From: Phaeotremella fagi
Lineage: Eukaryota; Basidiomycota; Tremellomycetes; Tremellales; Phaeotremellaceae
Assembly: GCA_001599715.1 (NCBI GenBank)
Contig: BCHU01000002.1
Span: 1-64,000, forward strand
Direction: 5' to 3'
Length of the DNA stretch: 64,000 nt
In this document: one piece after another, positions 39,526 to 51,471 of the stretch
Layout of the letters: every line of letters starts with the position of its first letter
Numbering within the stretch: position 1 is the stretch's first letter
Made by a program: the position numbers and the translations under genes
Notes under the pieces: generated by a model
Databases searched by the model: none
What the model saw: only the letters and a program-made list of their open reading frames with translations
What the model was told of the DNA's origin: nothing

Positions 39526-41658
39526 ATGTCAGACGTAGGTTGATTCTACTCCAGACTCATACCCAGACTCACTTTCCCCAGGCAACAGCAATCAAAGCAG
39601 AAGCCAACAAAGCTTTTGCCGCCAAAGACTATCCAGCCGCTACGAAACTATATTCCGACGCTATAGCTCTTGATCCTACAAACCATGTTCTCTACTCCAA
39701 CAGGTCAGCTTCGAAAGCGGGTCAAAAGGACTGGGAAGGTGCTTTAGAAGATGCTGAAAAGGTGGGTAAGAATCAACTGCTCCTGCTAACAACTAGACAA
39801 TCGAAATCCTCCCTTCATTCTCCAAAGGTCACGCAAGAAAAGGTGCCGCTTTACATGGTCTTCGACAATACCCAGAAGCTGTCATGGCGTATGAAGCCGG
39901 TCTACAAGTCGAACCCACCTCAGACATCCTTCAAAAGGGTCTCACATCAGTCAAGAAAGCTATGGAAACCGATTCATCCAACCCCCTCAACTCCCCAGAC
40001 ATGGGTCTAGGTCGTGCGTTCAGTGATCCAGGTTTGATGCGAAAACTCGAATCCCACCCAAAGACCAGAGAGTTCATGAAGGACACTGCTTTCGTTCAAA
40101 AGTTGAGAAACATGCAAGCCGGTGGTTCAACTGGTGGCGCTGGTGGGATGGACATGGCGGGTATGCTGGGTGACCCAAGGATGTTGACGGTTTTGGGAGT
40201 CATGATGGGCGTTGATATGGTGAGTCGTGGTGTGGTACTTGCTAATGATTCAGGATGTCATGGAACGACCTGAAGGCTCTACAGATCTACCAGAGGGCTA
40301 CAAGGCAATGCCATCCGACGACGTTGAGATGAAAGACGCATCGTCTAAACCAAAATTCACACCAGTCCCCACAGCTTCTACCTCTACTCCAACACCCGCA
40401 CCTAAAGCCGAAGAACCAGTCGATGAACCAATGGAAGAGGATCCTGATGTAGCTTCCAAGAAGGAGGCAGAAGAATCAAAGGCCAAGGGAAACGTCGCCT
40501 ACAAAGCTAGAAAGTTTGATGAAGCCATTCCGCTGTACGAAAAGGCTTGGGAGATTTATCCAAAGGACGTTACGTTCTTGACAAATTTGAGTGGTGAGTA
40601 GGGCTAGAAACTTCGCTGACCAACCTAGCGGTCTACTTTGAACAAGGAGAATACACCAAATGTATCGAAACATGTGAAAAGGCGGCAGAGGAAGGAAGAT
40701 CCCTACACGCAGACTACAAAGTTATCGCCAAAGCCTACGGACGTATTGGATCGTGTTATTCCAAAACGGGTGATCTAACTGAAGCCATCAAATTCTACTC
40801 CAAATCTTTGACCGAACATCGAACTCCCGATATCCTTACCAAACTTCGTGAAACCGAGAGAACAAAGGCTGAAGCTGATCGACAAGCTTATATCGATCCT
40901 GAGAAGGCTGAAGTTGCGCGTGAAGAGGGAAACACGTTGTTCAAGGTGAGTCTGAATTGAGAGCGTGCTAACTCCAGGCTGGAGACTTTGCTGCCGCAGT
41001 CAAGAGTTATACCGAAGCTATCAAACGTAACCCAACAGATCCTAAAGCATACAACAATCGTGCTGCCGCTTAGTAAGTCGATACCATTACCTCACTAACC
41101 TCAGCACCAAACTCGTTGCTTTCCCTGAAGCCTTGAAGGACGCCGATGAAGCTATCAAACACGATCCAACCTTCATCAAAGCCTATATCAGAAAGGCGTT
41201 AGTACAAATGGGTATGAAACAACACACTCAAGCGTTAGCTACTTGTCAACTGGCCACGGAGAAGGATGTTGAGAGAAAGGTGAGTACAAGTAATTTCGCC
41301 AAATTCTGACCTTCCTTAGCACACCCGAGAACTTGAAAGTCAAATGGCAAAGATCATGGGTGAGATGCAAGAACAAAGAGCTGGTGAAACGGACGAACAA
41401 ACGTACGAAAGAGCTATGCGTGATCCGGAGATTCAAGAGATCATGGGTGAGTCTGCGATTCAGACACGAACTGACAAATCTAGGCGACCCATTGATGAGA
41501 CAAATCTTATCAGACTCACAGCAAGATCCAAGAGCTCTCATGGACCACATGAAGAATCCAATGGTAAGTTGATATGTATTGAGATATATGTTAACTTTGA
41601 TTAGATTGCCGGGAAAATTCAAAAACTTATCAACTCTGGTATCATCAAAACCAGATAA
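39526..41658 (+). CDS. STI1: Hsp70-Hsp90 organising co-chaperone STI1/Hop
   Basis: Scaffold that links Hsp70 to Hsp90. First exon codes only MSD, then an intron of 47 nt and the TPR1 domain ([34 protein letters not shown]). A Met/Gly-rich DP1 region ([19 protein letters not shown]...GGMDMAGML) follows, an acidic/Pro linker, TPR2A ([18 protein letters not shown]), TPR2B ([24 protein letters not shown]) and DP2 ([17 protein letters not shown]...[15 protein letters not shown]). Ends GIIKTR. Carboxylate-clamp Lys/Asn positions are present. Several short introns. Confidence 0.96.
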
Positions 41659-42047
41659 GGTGGGGATCTTATTCGCGATCTGTAGCGCAGTGGTTATTTA
41701 TACATTATATGCATGTGAGATTGAGCCTTCGTAAACATGTACTTGTACATCCAATGCTGCTTGTGTTCAGTTTTAACCATCATCGAAAGTGCCTCGTGGA
41801 ACGAGTCGTATCCAAACCCAAACCCACATTACATCGTTGAATGTGTGTTTATAGGCTTTGGCCTGAGCTACCATCTCTACAAGTACCTGATACCTGACAC
41901 GAAGCATGATACCAAAGAAAGATTCAATGCCAAGTCCCACGGCCAAACCGAAACAATCGGCTAACCCGATGAAAGATAGCTCCAACCGATCTTGCATATA
42001 ACTCTAGCTCTATCACAGGATTCGTTTCTTGCACCTAGATCGTAACA
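41659..42047. other. Promoter stretch of the aminotransferase
   Basis: 389 bp between STI1 and the aminotransferase. A 74-codon hydrophobic minus-strand frame (41773-41997) is not supported by any feature. No motif recognised. Confidence 0.5.
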
Positions 42048-43637
42048 ATGTCACCAGCTATCTTTTCTCCATACGAAGAACGATCGACCTCACTTCTATA
42101 TAGGGATCTTCATGGAAGAGCGCCGGAGATCGTTGTAGGCAGTGAAGGAGCATATTTGTATCTTGAAGATGGGACAAAGTGAGTTTGAACCGCGGTCAAA
42201 ATTAACATCCCCGTAGGATTCTTGATGCATGTGCGGGAGCAGCAGTAGCATCCATTGGTCACGGCGACAAAAGAGTGATCGATGCGGTAACAGCCCAAAT
42301 GACCACTCTATCATACCACCATACCTCCCGTTTAACGAATCCAGCTGCCGAGGCTTTAGCCAAAAAACTCGTCGGTCATCATCCCGGTGGACTCTCGCAT
42401 GCCATCTTCCTCTCTTCCGGTTCAGAAGCCAACGAGTCGGCTATCAAACTTGCTAGACAATATCATGTGGAGAATGGTCAATCGCAGAGATTCCACATCA
42501 TCAGTCGAAACAACTCTTATCACGGGAATAGTATCGGTTGCGTTTCGTTAACGGGTATTCCTGTGAGTCTCCTACATCAATTTCTCTAACCTTTAGAGCC
42601 GTCGAAAGGCTTTTGAGCCCATTCTGATGCCACATACATCAAGAGTCTCGCCATGCTACCCATACCGATACAAGCTGGAGAACGAAAGTGACGCCCAATA
42701 CGCGAAAAGACTGGCAGAAGAGTTGGAGGCAGAGATCATCCGTGTTGGAACCGATAAAGTGGCAGCCTTCTTTGCGGAAACGGTCGGTGGTGCAGCTGCA
42801 GGTAATCTCACACCTGTACCGGGGTATTTCCAAGAAATCAGAAAAGTGTGCGACAAATACGGTGTTCTCCTTGTTCTCGATGAAATCATGTGTGGCATGG
42901 GTCGTACGGGGAAGCTGCACGCTTGGGAATGGGAGGGTGAGTGGTGGCAAGGGATGCGCTAATGTTATAGGCGTCGTACCAGACATTCAAACTATTGGAA
43001 AGGGCTTGAACGGTGGTTATCAAGCTCTATCTGCTGTTCTCATGTCAGAAAAAGTAGTCGACGTCTTTAGACGTGGTTCAGGTGCTTTCGCCAATGGTCA
43101 GACATTCCAATGTCATCCCGCTGCCGCCGCTGCTGGACTCGCTGTCATGTCAATTTTTGAGACTGATCTGATTGTTGAAACATGTGCAAAACGTGGTAAC
43201 GAGGTATGTGCAGCGCCAGTGTTCATCTGACATTTGCTAGTTACGCTTTGCATTGCAAGAGGCGGTAGGTAATCACCCGCACGTAGGGGAGATTAGGTGA
43301 GTTAAAAATCCCTGAGAGATGCGCTGACTCGAACAGAGGACGAGGTCTTTTCCTCTCCATAGAGTTCGTCTTGAACAAAACCACCAAAACCACATTCCCA
43401 CTCGAACTTCCTCTCGCCCGTCTACTCGACGACGCAATCTTCAACAGAGGAACGTCGATATACTCGGGATTCGGGAAAGGTACAGCAGATGGAATCGTCG
43501 GCGATCACATCTTGTTCTCACCTCCTCTCAACATCACCAGTGAACAGGTCAAGGAAATGGTGGAGGCTGTTCGTTTAGGTATCGATGACGTCTTTGCAAG
43601 GGCTGATGTAGTGGCTGCTGTTGCTGGTGTTGTTTGA
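42048..43637 (+). CDS. Class III PLP-dependent aminotransferase
   Basis: Omega-amino-acid/diamine-type transaminase. Start MSPAIFSPYEERSTSLLYRD; ACAGAAVASIGHGD, FLSSGSEANESAIKLARQYH, SRNNSYHGNSIG; VLDEIMCGMGRTG carries the PLP-binding Asp; the PLP Lys is in QTIGKGLNGGYQ (AAG at 42999-43001); then GSGAFANGQTFQCHP and the C-terminal GDHILFSPPLNITSEQVKEMV. At least five introns, so exon ends were not all fixed. Substrate unknown. It lies 2 kb upstream of the cluster with PrpD and ASL-like genes and could take part in it. Confidence 0.93.
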
Positions 43638-43919
43638 TTGTGCTTCTAATAGAAGACTGCTTGATGTACAAATATGCTTGTATCGTTGCCATCGGTGTCT
43701 GAAGTGATAATCAATTAAGAGTTGGTTCACGAAGCATGTTCATGAGTGTGGCGGTGATCTGATTTCATGCACAACCTCCGATGCACAAACTCTCCTTTGT
43801 TGTCCTTTGCCATCGACTCGAATCACTATGTTTCATTTCGCATACCACTTCAACAAGGAAAGCAGAGTGAGTTGGTGATCAAATTTTCGTTACCAACACT
43901 CTAATCGTTAAAAACCACA

Positions 43920-44713
43920 ATGAGTGAATTACAGAAAGATTCTTCAGAGGAAATCGATAAGCTGTAAGTATTACCAACACGTACTACTAAAGTTCTGTAG
44001 ATCCGATACCCATCCTCAATGGCCGATAGATCCTAAACATCCATACAATGTGCATCGACGTACAAGAAACTCGAAGCTCCACCACGGTAAGAAGCATTGG
44101 AACCCACGGCGAAAGTTGATTTCATTTTTAGGATCAGGCATTCATCCAGACAATCCATGCCTACTCGAGCTCATACGGCTTGACATCGATATCATAATAG
44201 GTGGCTTACTTGGAATGGCTTCACAAAAGGCTAGAAAACGTGATATTTTGGTTGTTTTCAGTGCTTGTTGGGATGCGTTTCGTCATCTCGTTCCCTTGAA
44301 GCACCACCAGCCCTGTCGATACCTCAGTCATGTGTATGTTCTGGATCAAAAAGAACTTATCCTTAGACAGTTTGATGATTACAGACCAGAGACCAAATCT
44401 GCTAGCCTGTTTTGTCAGACGGCGGCTTCTTGCCTGAGAAGGTTGACCAAACCATATTGCCAATTTTCGTTGTCTCCAGAAGAGTACGTGGTTGTCATCC
44501 TGCTAGAAATCGCTAACAACGATCAGATTTTGGCATGAAGCTCAGAAATTCGGCAAATTACTTAGTCCAGAATGGCATGCTCTCCGAGATGCAGTTGATT
44601 CATTCACATGCACCACGTCGTTACAGGAGAACTTTTTTCAAGATCGAGCAGAAGCTATATTCTACCACCTTGATGATATAGACGGTTATGAGAGAGAAGG
44701 GATTGAGCTATGA
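43920..44713 (+). CDS. Orphan protein, tandem family 2, copy 1
   Basis: Exons 43920-43963, 44001-44086, 44132-44483 and 44527-44713 give 222 aa. Start MSELQKDSSEEIDKL; a WPIDPKHPYNVHRR segment; PCLLELIRLDIDIIIGGLLG; ASCLRRLTKPY then an intron after SPEE, and FWHEAQKFGKLLSPEW. No family recognised. The 45-nt second intron is a multiple of three, so it could be read through; the matching intron in copy 2 supports splicing. Mostly helical, no signal peptide. Confidence 0.68.
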
Positions 44714-44823
44714 ATGATTCATGCATTTATACATTTTACACAATTGCTTATCTATAGATACTAGGGGTTGTTCTGACCTCAAATCAGACTTGTAAACTAA
44801 AATTATCACACTTGACCGCGACA

Positions 44824-45617
44824 ATGAAGTTGCTCAAAGGAAGTGATGCAAAGCGGCAGCCCAAACTTGACTCTCATTCACTGATCGAAACTCCGATCAA
44901 TCATAAGTCAGTTGTTTCATTGGAGGTTACAGTACGACCTCTCCTCTCCGTATCCCACACAATGTCTTGGCCAACAGACCCCAGCCACGAGTGCAATCTT
45001 TATCTTCGTCTGGATAAGACTCAAACCCCTCCTATCAGTAAGGACTCTGCTCGTTTTGTAAAATATCAACTGACAAATCAGGTAAATCCAAATTCGTCGA
45101 CGGTCCGTATCTTTTAGAAATCATGTCCCTGAGTCCGGCAACTGTGATTGGTGGTATTCACGCTGCTTGTCTACAGCCTGAAGGGGCTCTTCCACAAACA
45201 CGAGCAACATATACGAGATTTAGTGCGGAATTGGACGGTGGTCGAGAAGAAATCTCCAGCTTGGTTAGCATGGAAAAACTCATGGTTCGAGAGCTCTCCC
45301 AGTTCTCAAATGGTGCTGTTGCTTCAGCCTTGTTAAAGCGACTCTTGCTACCTTTCAAAAAGTCGGGAATGAGTGTTGAAGAGTAAGTCGTTTGTTCTTA
45401 TTTGTGCTCATTTCCTACGTATAGGTTTTTCGAAGAGGGGGAAGCTTTGACTGCTGCTATCGATCCATTTGGGTTTTTAGATTCGGCAGTGGCTCGATAT
45501 CACATTGGTGGGCGTAGGCGTGGTTACACGGAGGATGAATTTTTCATGGCCTGCGGTGAACGCGTTTCAAAGTATTTAGGCGTCAGGGAGAGTTCTGTAA
45601 GTGATGTCAGTGGGTGA
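44824..45617 (+). CDS. Orphan protein, tandem family 2, copy 2
   Basis: Exons 44824-45037, 45082-45382 and 45425-45617 (introns 44 and 42 nt) give 235 aa. Paralogue of the gene at 43920: MSWPTDPSHECNLYLRL, GPYLLEIMSLSPATVIGGIH, ALLKRLLLPFKKSGMSVEE with an intron at the same place, then FFEEGEALTAAIDPFGFLDS. Function unknown. The last codons run through a GTAAGT donor-like site, so a further exon cannot be ruled out. Confidence 0.68.
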
Positions 45618-45688
45618 CATATACATGGGTTATGTACTGTATGCAATGTGTCATAGATCAGAATCAGAGGTACGAAGCATGCATATAT

Positions 45689-47109
45689 CTACCCAGTCGA
45701 CCGCAACAACGCCATGAGTTCTGTCAAATCAGGAAGAGAAGCGATATTATCCACCAGCTTCAGAATGCTTCTAGTCCTCTCACCACTCATTGTACGGTTG
45801 AAACAATCTTCAATCTTGTCCTTCCAATCCTCTGACGACAACGGGCTTCTCTTGTCGCCTTTACGAACTCTTCGACGATCCTTGTAGACATCCCCTGAAA
45901 CTAGTTTAATGGAAGTGTCAATGTCCCAATCCAAATGAGTCTTGTTGGTGTTGGCAGAGTTTTCGATAATGCTCATATTCACTTTTGGAATGAATTCTAA
46001 AACTTCCTCTCGATCCAACTGATCATCGTCGTAATCTGAAAGAACTATTCGTCCATAAACCACAGCGCACGCAATGTTGTACGGTAGGGAGAATCGTGCT
46101 TCGACACCTTTAGTTGGCTTCGTGTAAGGTATGTTTCGAGCGCTGTTGAATGGAAGCACCGTGTGTATAGTGTCAATATCTTTAGGTTGAATATTGTGTA
46201 GTTTCATCATATCAAGGACCGCGTCAATGGTACGATGCATGTCACCGCAGCAGGCGTAAGGTTTATAGATCAAACCCGGTTCAAAAATGGCGAGGGGTTG
46301 CTCGGGGCCGGGGACCACGTAACGTTCTGCTGCCTATCGATGTCAGTCTGGATCAAATTGAAACTTACGTTCTCTCCCTTGGTACTATATAGCGTAGAGA
46401 ACCCCAGAGGTCCAACTAGTGTCTCCTGACTTCCGAAAAAACCAGCATCAGCGAGATACGCAGCCACGACACCGTCTCGAGCTCCAAAAGCAGGTTGAAG
46501 ACTCTTGGTGTCGAAACCGTTTTGACCCATGTTGCCTGCGGCTGAACTGACCGCAATACCAATAGCAGTCGCTACTTGTTGTTTGTCAAGTCCCAGGAGT
46601 CTAGAACATGCGATACTGGTCGCGAGAGCACCAACGACTGACGTGTTGTGCCATCCGCGATTGAAGACGTCAGGGTTTGCCTCCCCAATAATAGAGCCTG
46701 ATTCTATACCAACCACCAGGGCATCCAAAACAGCTGAACCTGACAACAGTCGATCTTCAGCAACAGCAAGTAGCGCCGGAACGACTGTTGTACAGATGTG
46801 ACCTTGGAATGGTTTGAAAGAGTCGTCAAAGTCTAGAACATGGCCAGAGAAGCCATTGGCGAAAGCAGCTGCAGCTGCTGAGACCTGACCAACGTTACCA
46901 CCAACGATAGAGCATCGACCTTGTCCCATGTCTGAAGCAACCTTGATAGCATAGCTAGCGGCTCGCTCTGAAGAACCCCCAACCAAACAAGCCAGAAGAT
47001 CTCTGAAAGCTTCGATGGCGTCAACTTGAACTTCTGCTGTTCTGCTTTGGGGCAAGTTGACTACCCATTCGGCTAGCTGGAGTGTAGGACCGTCCTGAGT
47101 TTTTGACAT
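45689..47109 (-). CDS. MmgE/PrpD family protein
   Basis: Family of isomerases, dehydratases and decarboxylases of polycarboxylates: 2-methylcitrate dehydratase, cis-aconitate decarboxylase and iminodisuccinate epimerase. Exons 47109-46369 and 46333-45689 (35-nt intron) give 461 aa, full length. Motifs: AANGFSGHVLDFDDSF-type AAAFANGFSGHVLDFDDS, RGWHNTSVVGALATS, GFDTKSLQPAFGARDG, and GLIYKPYACCGDMHRTIDAV with the C-terminal-domain start. No mitochondrial targeting signal, which argues against 2-methylcitrate dehydratase. Divergent to an anion permease. The exact reaction cannot be settled from sequence by eye. Confidence 0.9.
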
Positions 47110-47170
47110 GGCGATGATAGTGTGTTTAGATGTTAGGTTCGGTTATGTAGTGAATCTCGCTTCGTCATGG

Positions 47171-47182
47171 CGGACGACTCCG
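47171..47182. promoter_or_regulatory. CGGA-N4-TCCG inverted repeat
   Basis: CGGA at 47171-47174 and TCCG at 47179-47182. Same form and spacing as the core of the site at 51206 in the cluster's other divergent promoter. Confidence 0.5.
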
Positions 47183-47300
47183 ACGGTGACTAACATTTTT
47201 GAGCGGGCGACCCGATTCCATCCTTAGACATCCTCAAAGTTGAGCTGTTTGCATTCTTTCACTCATTTCTCCAAGATCACTCCAGTATACGCTGAAAAGA

Positions 47301-47311
47301 CGGACCCTCCG
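47301..47311. promoter_or_regulatory. CGGA-N3-TCCG inverted repeat
   Basis: CGGA, CCC, TCCG, 88 bp upstream of the permease ATG. Confidence 0.45.
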
Positions 47312-47398
47312 CAAGTCTTATCTTGATGTCGGCCTACAAATGGTTTAAAAGAAAGGCAATTGGTTTACTCCTGCCCAATTCGCTCGCGCTTATCTAAA

Positions 47399-49130
47399 AT
47401 GACAACCATCTCTCCAGTCCATATCGACGAAGACCTAAAGGATGGTGCTCGCATTGAAGAGATGGCTATTCAACACGAAGATCCTGAACTGTCGTTTAGT
47501 AAAGAAGAAGCTCGAACCTTGGTTCGAATGTTTGACTGGAGAGTAAGTTTGAATTGTATCAATGGTCGAGCCTGACACTCTCAGATCATGCCAGTTATCT
47601 GGGGTAAGTGGGTTCAGAAGTCTATCTTCGTTACATACTTACATCACTAGGCTGCTATTTTTTCAACTCCTTGGATCGAGGAAATCTTTCCAACGCCAAG
47701 AGTGACAATTTCATAAGTAAGCAAGAGCAAGTCGTGTGCTGACTTGATAGCCGATCTGGGCTACCCCGCAAATGCCTACACTGTTATACTTTCGGTTTTC
47801 TATGTTGCAAACTGTACGTCGTTATCGATGGATGAGGTGATAGTGCTTACTTGAAACTCCTCAGGTACCATGGTTCTCCCTGGCGTCTTCCTTACCAGAA
47901 AGATCGGGGCACACTGGTCACTTCCTCTGTTGATGTTCTGTTGGGGTTCAATGTCTATGATCAACGGTGCTGGTGGCCCCTATGCTGGATTCATCGTCGT
48001 CCGTACCCTAATGGGCGGGTTTGAGGCTGGATTTGCGGCTTCTTTGATCTGGTACCTCACAACGTTCTATACTCGGTCTGAATTAGGAACGGTATGTCTA
48101 AAGTCACTTTACCGACTGACGAGTCGTAGCGCATTGCAGTCTTCTACTCTTGCAACTCGTTTTCAAATTCCTTCTCTGGGTGAGTGCCAACTTATCCTGC
48201 CAACTAACACTATATAGTCTCGTTGCATATGGTGTCTTCCAACTCGACTCTCATTTAAAAGGGTGGCAATATCTTTTCATCATCGAGGGATCGTTCACGG
48301 TTGCATTCGCAATTGCAGCCAAGTTTTTACTCCCGCCCAATCCACAAGATTGCAAATTTCTATCAGAAAGACAGAAGCTTGTTGCTCGACTTCGTCTTTT
48401 AGGAGATGGATCTTCAGAGGTGAACACCAAGTTCAACGCCAAAAAGTTCTTCAAACCTCTGCAAGATTGGAAATTCTACATTTTCGCCCTCATTGCCCTC
48501 TGCTACGGTACAGCAGCATCGGTTGCTGGTAATTTCCTGACCCAAATCATCGGTCGCTTTGGATTCTCGACAATCAAGACAAATTTGTTCACCGTTGCCC
48601 CTTATTTCTGGGGAGGAATCTGCGTTATCGCGGTCGCCTTCTCTTCAGATCACTTCAGAGATCGTGGTCTACATTTCGCTGCTTGTTTGATATTAGTCAT
48701 GATCGGTTGCATCATCATCGTTGCTCTACCAGTGTCATCAACTGGAGCAGCTTATGTTGGCTGTTTTTTCATCACCAGTGGTTCATTCACTCCATCTGTC
48801 TTGTTCCACTCTTGGCATCAGTGCAACGAGCCATCGGAGGACGGTCGAGCCTTTAGAGTTGGTAGTCTGACCTTCCTTGCGAACATTGGCGGTATCATCG
48901 CAGCCAACATCTTTCAAGAACAATTCGCTCCCAAATACAGCATCCCTCTTGCGATCACATGTGGTGTAGAGGGCTTAGCTTTGATCCTTGTAGTCGGTCT
49001 CAGATCATACATGTGGTTGGATAACAGACAACGAAACAAGAAACAAGGTGTCAATTGGCAAAGTAAGGATGTTCCTACAGAGTTGCTGGCCGATGGACCA
49101 TCTAACCCAAGTTTCCGTCATTTCTTGTAA
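47399..49130 (+). CDS. MFS anion:cation symporter (Dal5/TNA1 family)
   Basis: Predicted uptake of a carboxylate or similar anion. Several exons: N-terminal tail and RMFDWR; MPVIWGCYFFNSLDRGNLSNAKSD typical of the family's TM1 loop; CTMVLPGVFLTRKIGAH; WGSMSMINGAGG; GGFEAGFAASLIWYLTTFY; GWQYLFIIEGS; FLPPNPQDCKFLSERQK; and a long last exon (from about 48219) through FFITSGSFTPSVLFHSWHQ to FRHFL. About twelve membrane spans. Divergent to the MmgE/PrpD gene, which points to a shared substrate pathway. Confidence 0.9.
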
Positions 49131-49567
49131 TCCGTGATGACAGAAGAGTTGAAGTTGTACTGAGACGTTCAGACGTTGGTGGTGGAGGATTGCGGTATGG
49201 AGCTGTCTGTGGGGTGACATGGTTGAAATTTGACGGGGTGTCTTTGTGATTGGCTATCCTCTACGTCGAAGTCTTGCTTATGTCAAATGTCGAAGTAAAA
49301 TGTCTTATGCATCGAGCTGTCGTTTATCCACTTTTTTCTCTAGCTTAGGCATACAATCTCACCATAGAGTCAGACAGAGAAGCCAGCAGGTGCAAGGGGT
49401 CAGAACGAGTAATACATACTCATCCATGCTACTCATTTGGGCATCAAAAATCATGGAGTCAAAATTTACTGCCACAGCCATAATACATCGCTCCAAGGAA
49501 TATGAATTCGCCCAAGGCTCATGCATCACAGCTACATCTCAAATCTATGTTAAAAGCCATGAAAACA
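49131..49567. other. Convergent intergenic stretch
   Basis: 3' flanks of the permease and aldolase-like genes. Nothing recognised. Confidence 0.6.
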
Positions 49568-51133
49568 TTAGCTCTTTGATTGTCCTGTGGAGATCGAACG
49601 AAGACAGTCGAGAAACGCAACGACAGCATCTTCGCTGGTTTGATGATGAAGCACAAGTTGACCACTACCAATCGTGATAGGGTCCTTCAGGTCTCTCAAT
49701 TTTACCCGTAGTTCGTCGATGGTAACACCAACAGGGGCAGGATCGAACACAACCTAAACGTTAGAATTTGACTTTGGATATAAGGTCTTACAACGTTCGT
49801 GTCTACGGGACATAATATCATACTGCCAATTTCCTTTAAACCGTTTGCAAGGCGTTGAGCCAATATATGTGACCACTTTAATCGCGAAAAGTGGTTTGTT
49901 ATCGCGTAATCTGCCATTGCCGCTAGTGGTCCACTTTGACGAAGACCCCCTCCGAATGCTTTTCTAAACCATCTCGCTCGGAGGATAAAGTCTTGACTCC
50001 CAACCAGAATGCTTTAAATCAGTCACTAATGATCCAAAGTGTTGATGGATAGTAAATCTCACGATCCAACTGGCGCGCCCAAGCCTCTTGTCAGAGAAAC
50101 AGATATCGTGTCAAACGGTGTGCACAGGTTTGAGAGTCTGTATGGATGTCAATCCGAGGCACACCGCTACCTCTACTCACGTATGCTCAAGATTCCTTTC
50201 GTCGCAATCCCTCCCCGCCCTTTCCATTTCAGCAGCGGCAACATTCCAAATTCGAGCACCGTCCAGATGTAAACCAATACAGTTGTTGCGAGCAAGTTCA
50301 GCTATACGAAGCACCTCGTCTTGAGGGTGAATCACGCCCGACAATGTATTTTCCAAGCATATCAAGCGAGTAGGTGCGATATAGATATCTTCTCCTAGCT
50401 CTAACTCTGGAATGATATCATCTACCGTCAAATACAACCCGTTTGACGGAGTAAGCGGATAAGTCGTGGCTTGCGAGAACAAAGCTATACCTCCGCCTAA
50501 GACAAGTGAGTGAGCATTCATCTCTCCAGGAGCGTCCTCACATACCTTCCATTTTATGAATGTGAGAACGATGATCGGTAATAACGCTGAAAGGTGGCTG
50601 TTTGAGATGCGTTCTGACGGCGAGCTCTGTAGCTGTTTCAACATTTCCATCGTAACAACCAAGGGCGACTTACGATTTGCCATGGTTCCGCTGACACAAA
50701 ATAATCCAGCTTCTTTCCCACACAATCTAGCTACTCGTTTCTCCAGCGAGCTTGTAGTGTTGTCTTCTTCAAAAACGTCGTCTCCCCTGCTTGCCGTGTG
50801 ACAGGCTCTGATCTGGGCATCTGTAGGTATAGTCACGGAATCGCCTAAGAAGTAATCAGCTGCTGCCACATGCGATTGACGAAAATCGATGTCAACATCA
50901 AAATCTTTCTTCCTACCGATCAACCTACTTCTGAAATCCCTAGACACCTGTATAAACCTTTTCAAGTTATCTTGACCACCAAATTCAGCTGTTATCCCGG
51001 ATGGATTAAGAGATTCATTTGCAAAGGGAATTGTTTGGGTAGGTGGAAAATTCTGAGGAAGTCGCATTGTATGATTATGAAAATTGGTAACATAAATCGA
51101 TCTCATTACATACTTCAAAGATCTCTGTAGCAT
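49568..51133 (-). CDS. L-threonine aldolase homologue with the PLP lysine replaced by arginine
   Basis: Fold type I PLP family (GLY1). Family motifs, after splicing out short introns: DFRDSVTIPTDAQ (restored by removing the 36-nt intron GTCAAT...TCTTAG), GDDVFEEDNTTSSLEKRVA, GKEAGLFCVSGTMANQ, HRSHIHKMEGGG, CLENTLSGVIHPQDEV, HLDGARIWNVAAAE and KAFGGGLRQSGPLAA. The usual active site SLSKGLGAPVGS reads SLTRGLGAPVGS here; the residue that should be the Schiff-base lysine is an AGA codon (50086-50088). Everything else is intact, so this is a diverged or non-aldolase protein rather than a dead gene. The N-terminal extension (MLQRSLKYVMRSIY) resembles a mitochondrial signal, but the start is uncertain. 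Divergent to the ASL-like gene. Confidence 0.85.
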
Positions 51134-51205
51134 AGTGAGTCACTCCCTCTCTGGAATCTGAGGTCATCTTGTTAAACAGGAGACCAGATTCTGCACGACT
51201 GGTGG

Positions 51206-51221
51206 CGGACGGGTCCGTCCG
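51206..51221. promoter_or_regulatory. 16-bp inverted repeat CGGACGG-GT-CCGTCCG
   Basis: A 7-bp perfect inverted repeat (51206-51212 and 51215-51221) in the 338-bp divergent promoter of the aldolase-like and ASL-like genes. It contains CGGA-N4-TCCG (51206-51217), the form seen at 47171. The rest of 51134-51471 holds a 5'UTR intron. Confidence 0.55.
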
Positions 51222-51430
51222 GTTTACAGAAGAACAAACTTTCCTCAACCAAACTTCGGGCTGCCCGCTGAGACAATATGATACACTGAAGCTGTATGGT
51301 ATTTAATTTCACAGCACGTAGGACTATATAAACCACTTGAGAACAGAAGTAATTACACCATCGTTGACCTTTCCACATAATCTCGCTTTACACACTCTTA
51401 CCTTGACTCCTCAGCATCAATTCGCCTCAC

Positions 51431-51470
51431 GTGAGTGGCGGTTTTCTAACAAAGCAGCTAACCACACCAG
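51431..51470 (+). other. 5'UTR intron of the ASL-like gene
   Basis: GTGAGT at 51431 and CTAACCACACCAG ending at 51470 outline a 40-nt intron whose acceptor is one base before the ATG at 51472. The preceding sequence has no in-frame ATG. Confidence 0.55.
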
Positions 51471-51471
51471 T

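Larger units (their letters stand above)
47110..47398. promoter_or_regulatory. Divergent promoter, MmgE/PrpD / anion permease
   Basis: 289 bp. It contains CGGA-N4-TCCG at 47171-47182, CGGG-N3-CCCG at 47204-47214 and CGGA-N3-TCCG at 47301-47311, three inverted CGG-type repeats that a zinc-cluster regulator could bind. Confidence 0.5.

Noticed and set aside
41773..41997. 74-codon hydrophobic minus-strand frame
   Set aside because: Lies in the aminotransferase promoter, no family, no intron or leader support.
45689..47109. Calling the MmgE/PrpD gene cis-aconitate decarboxylase (itaconate) or 2-methylcitrate dehydratase
   Set aside because: No itaconate-cluster partner and no mitochondrial targeting signal; the family is too broad to decide by eye.
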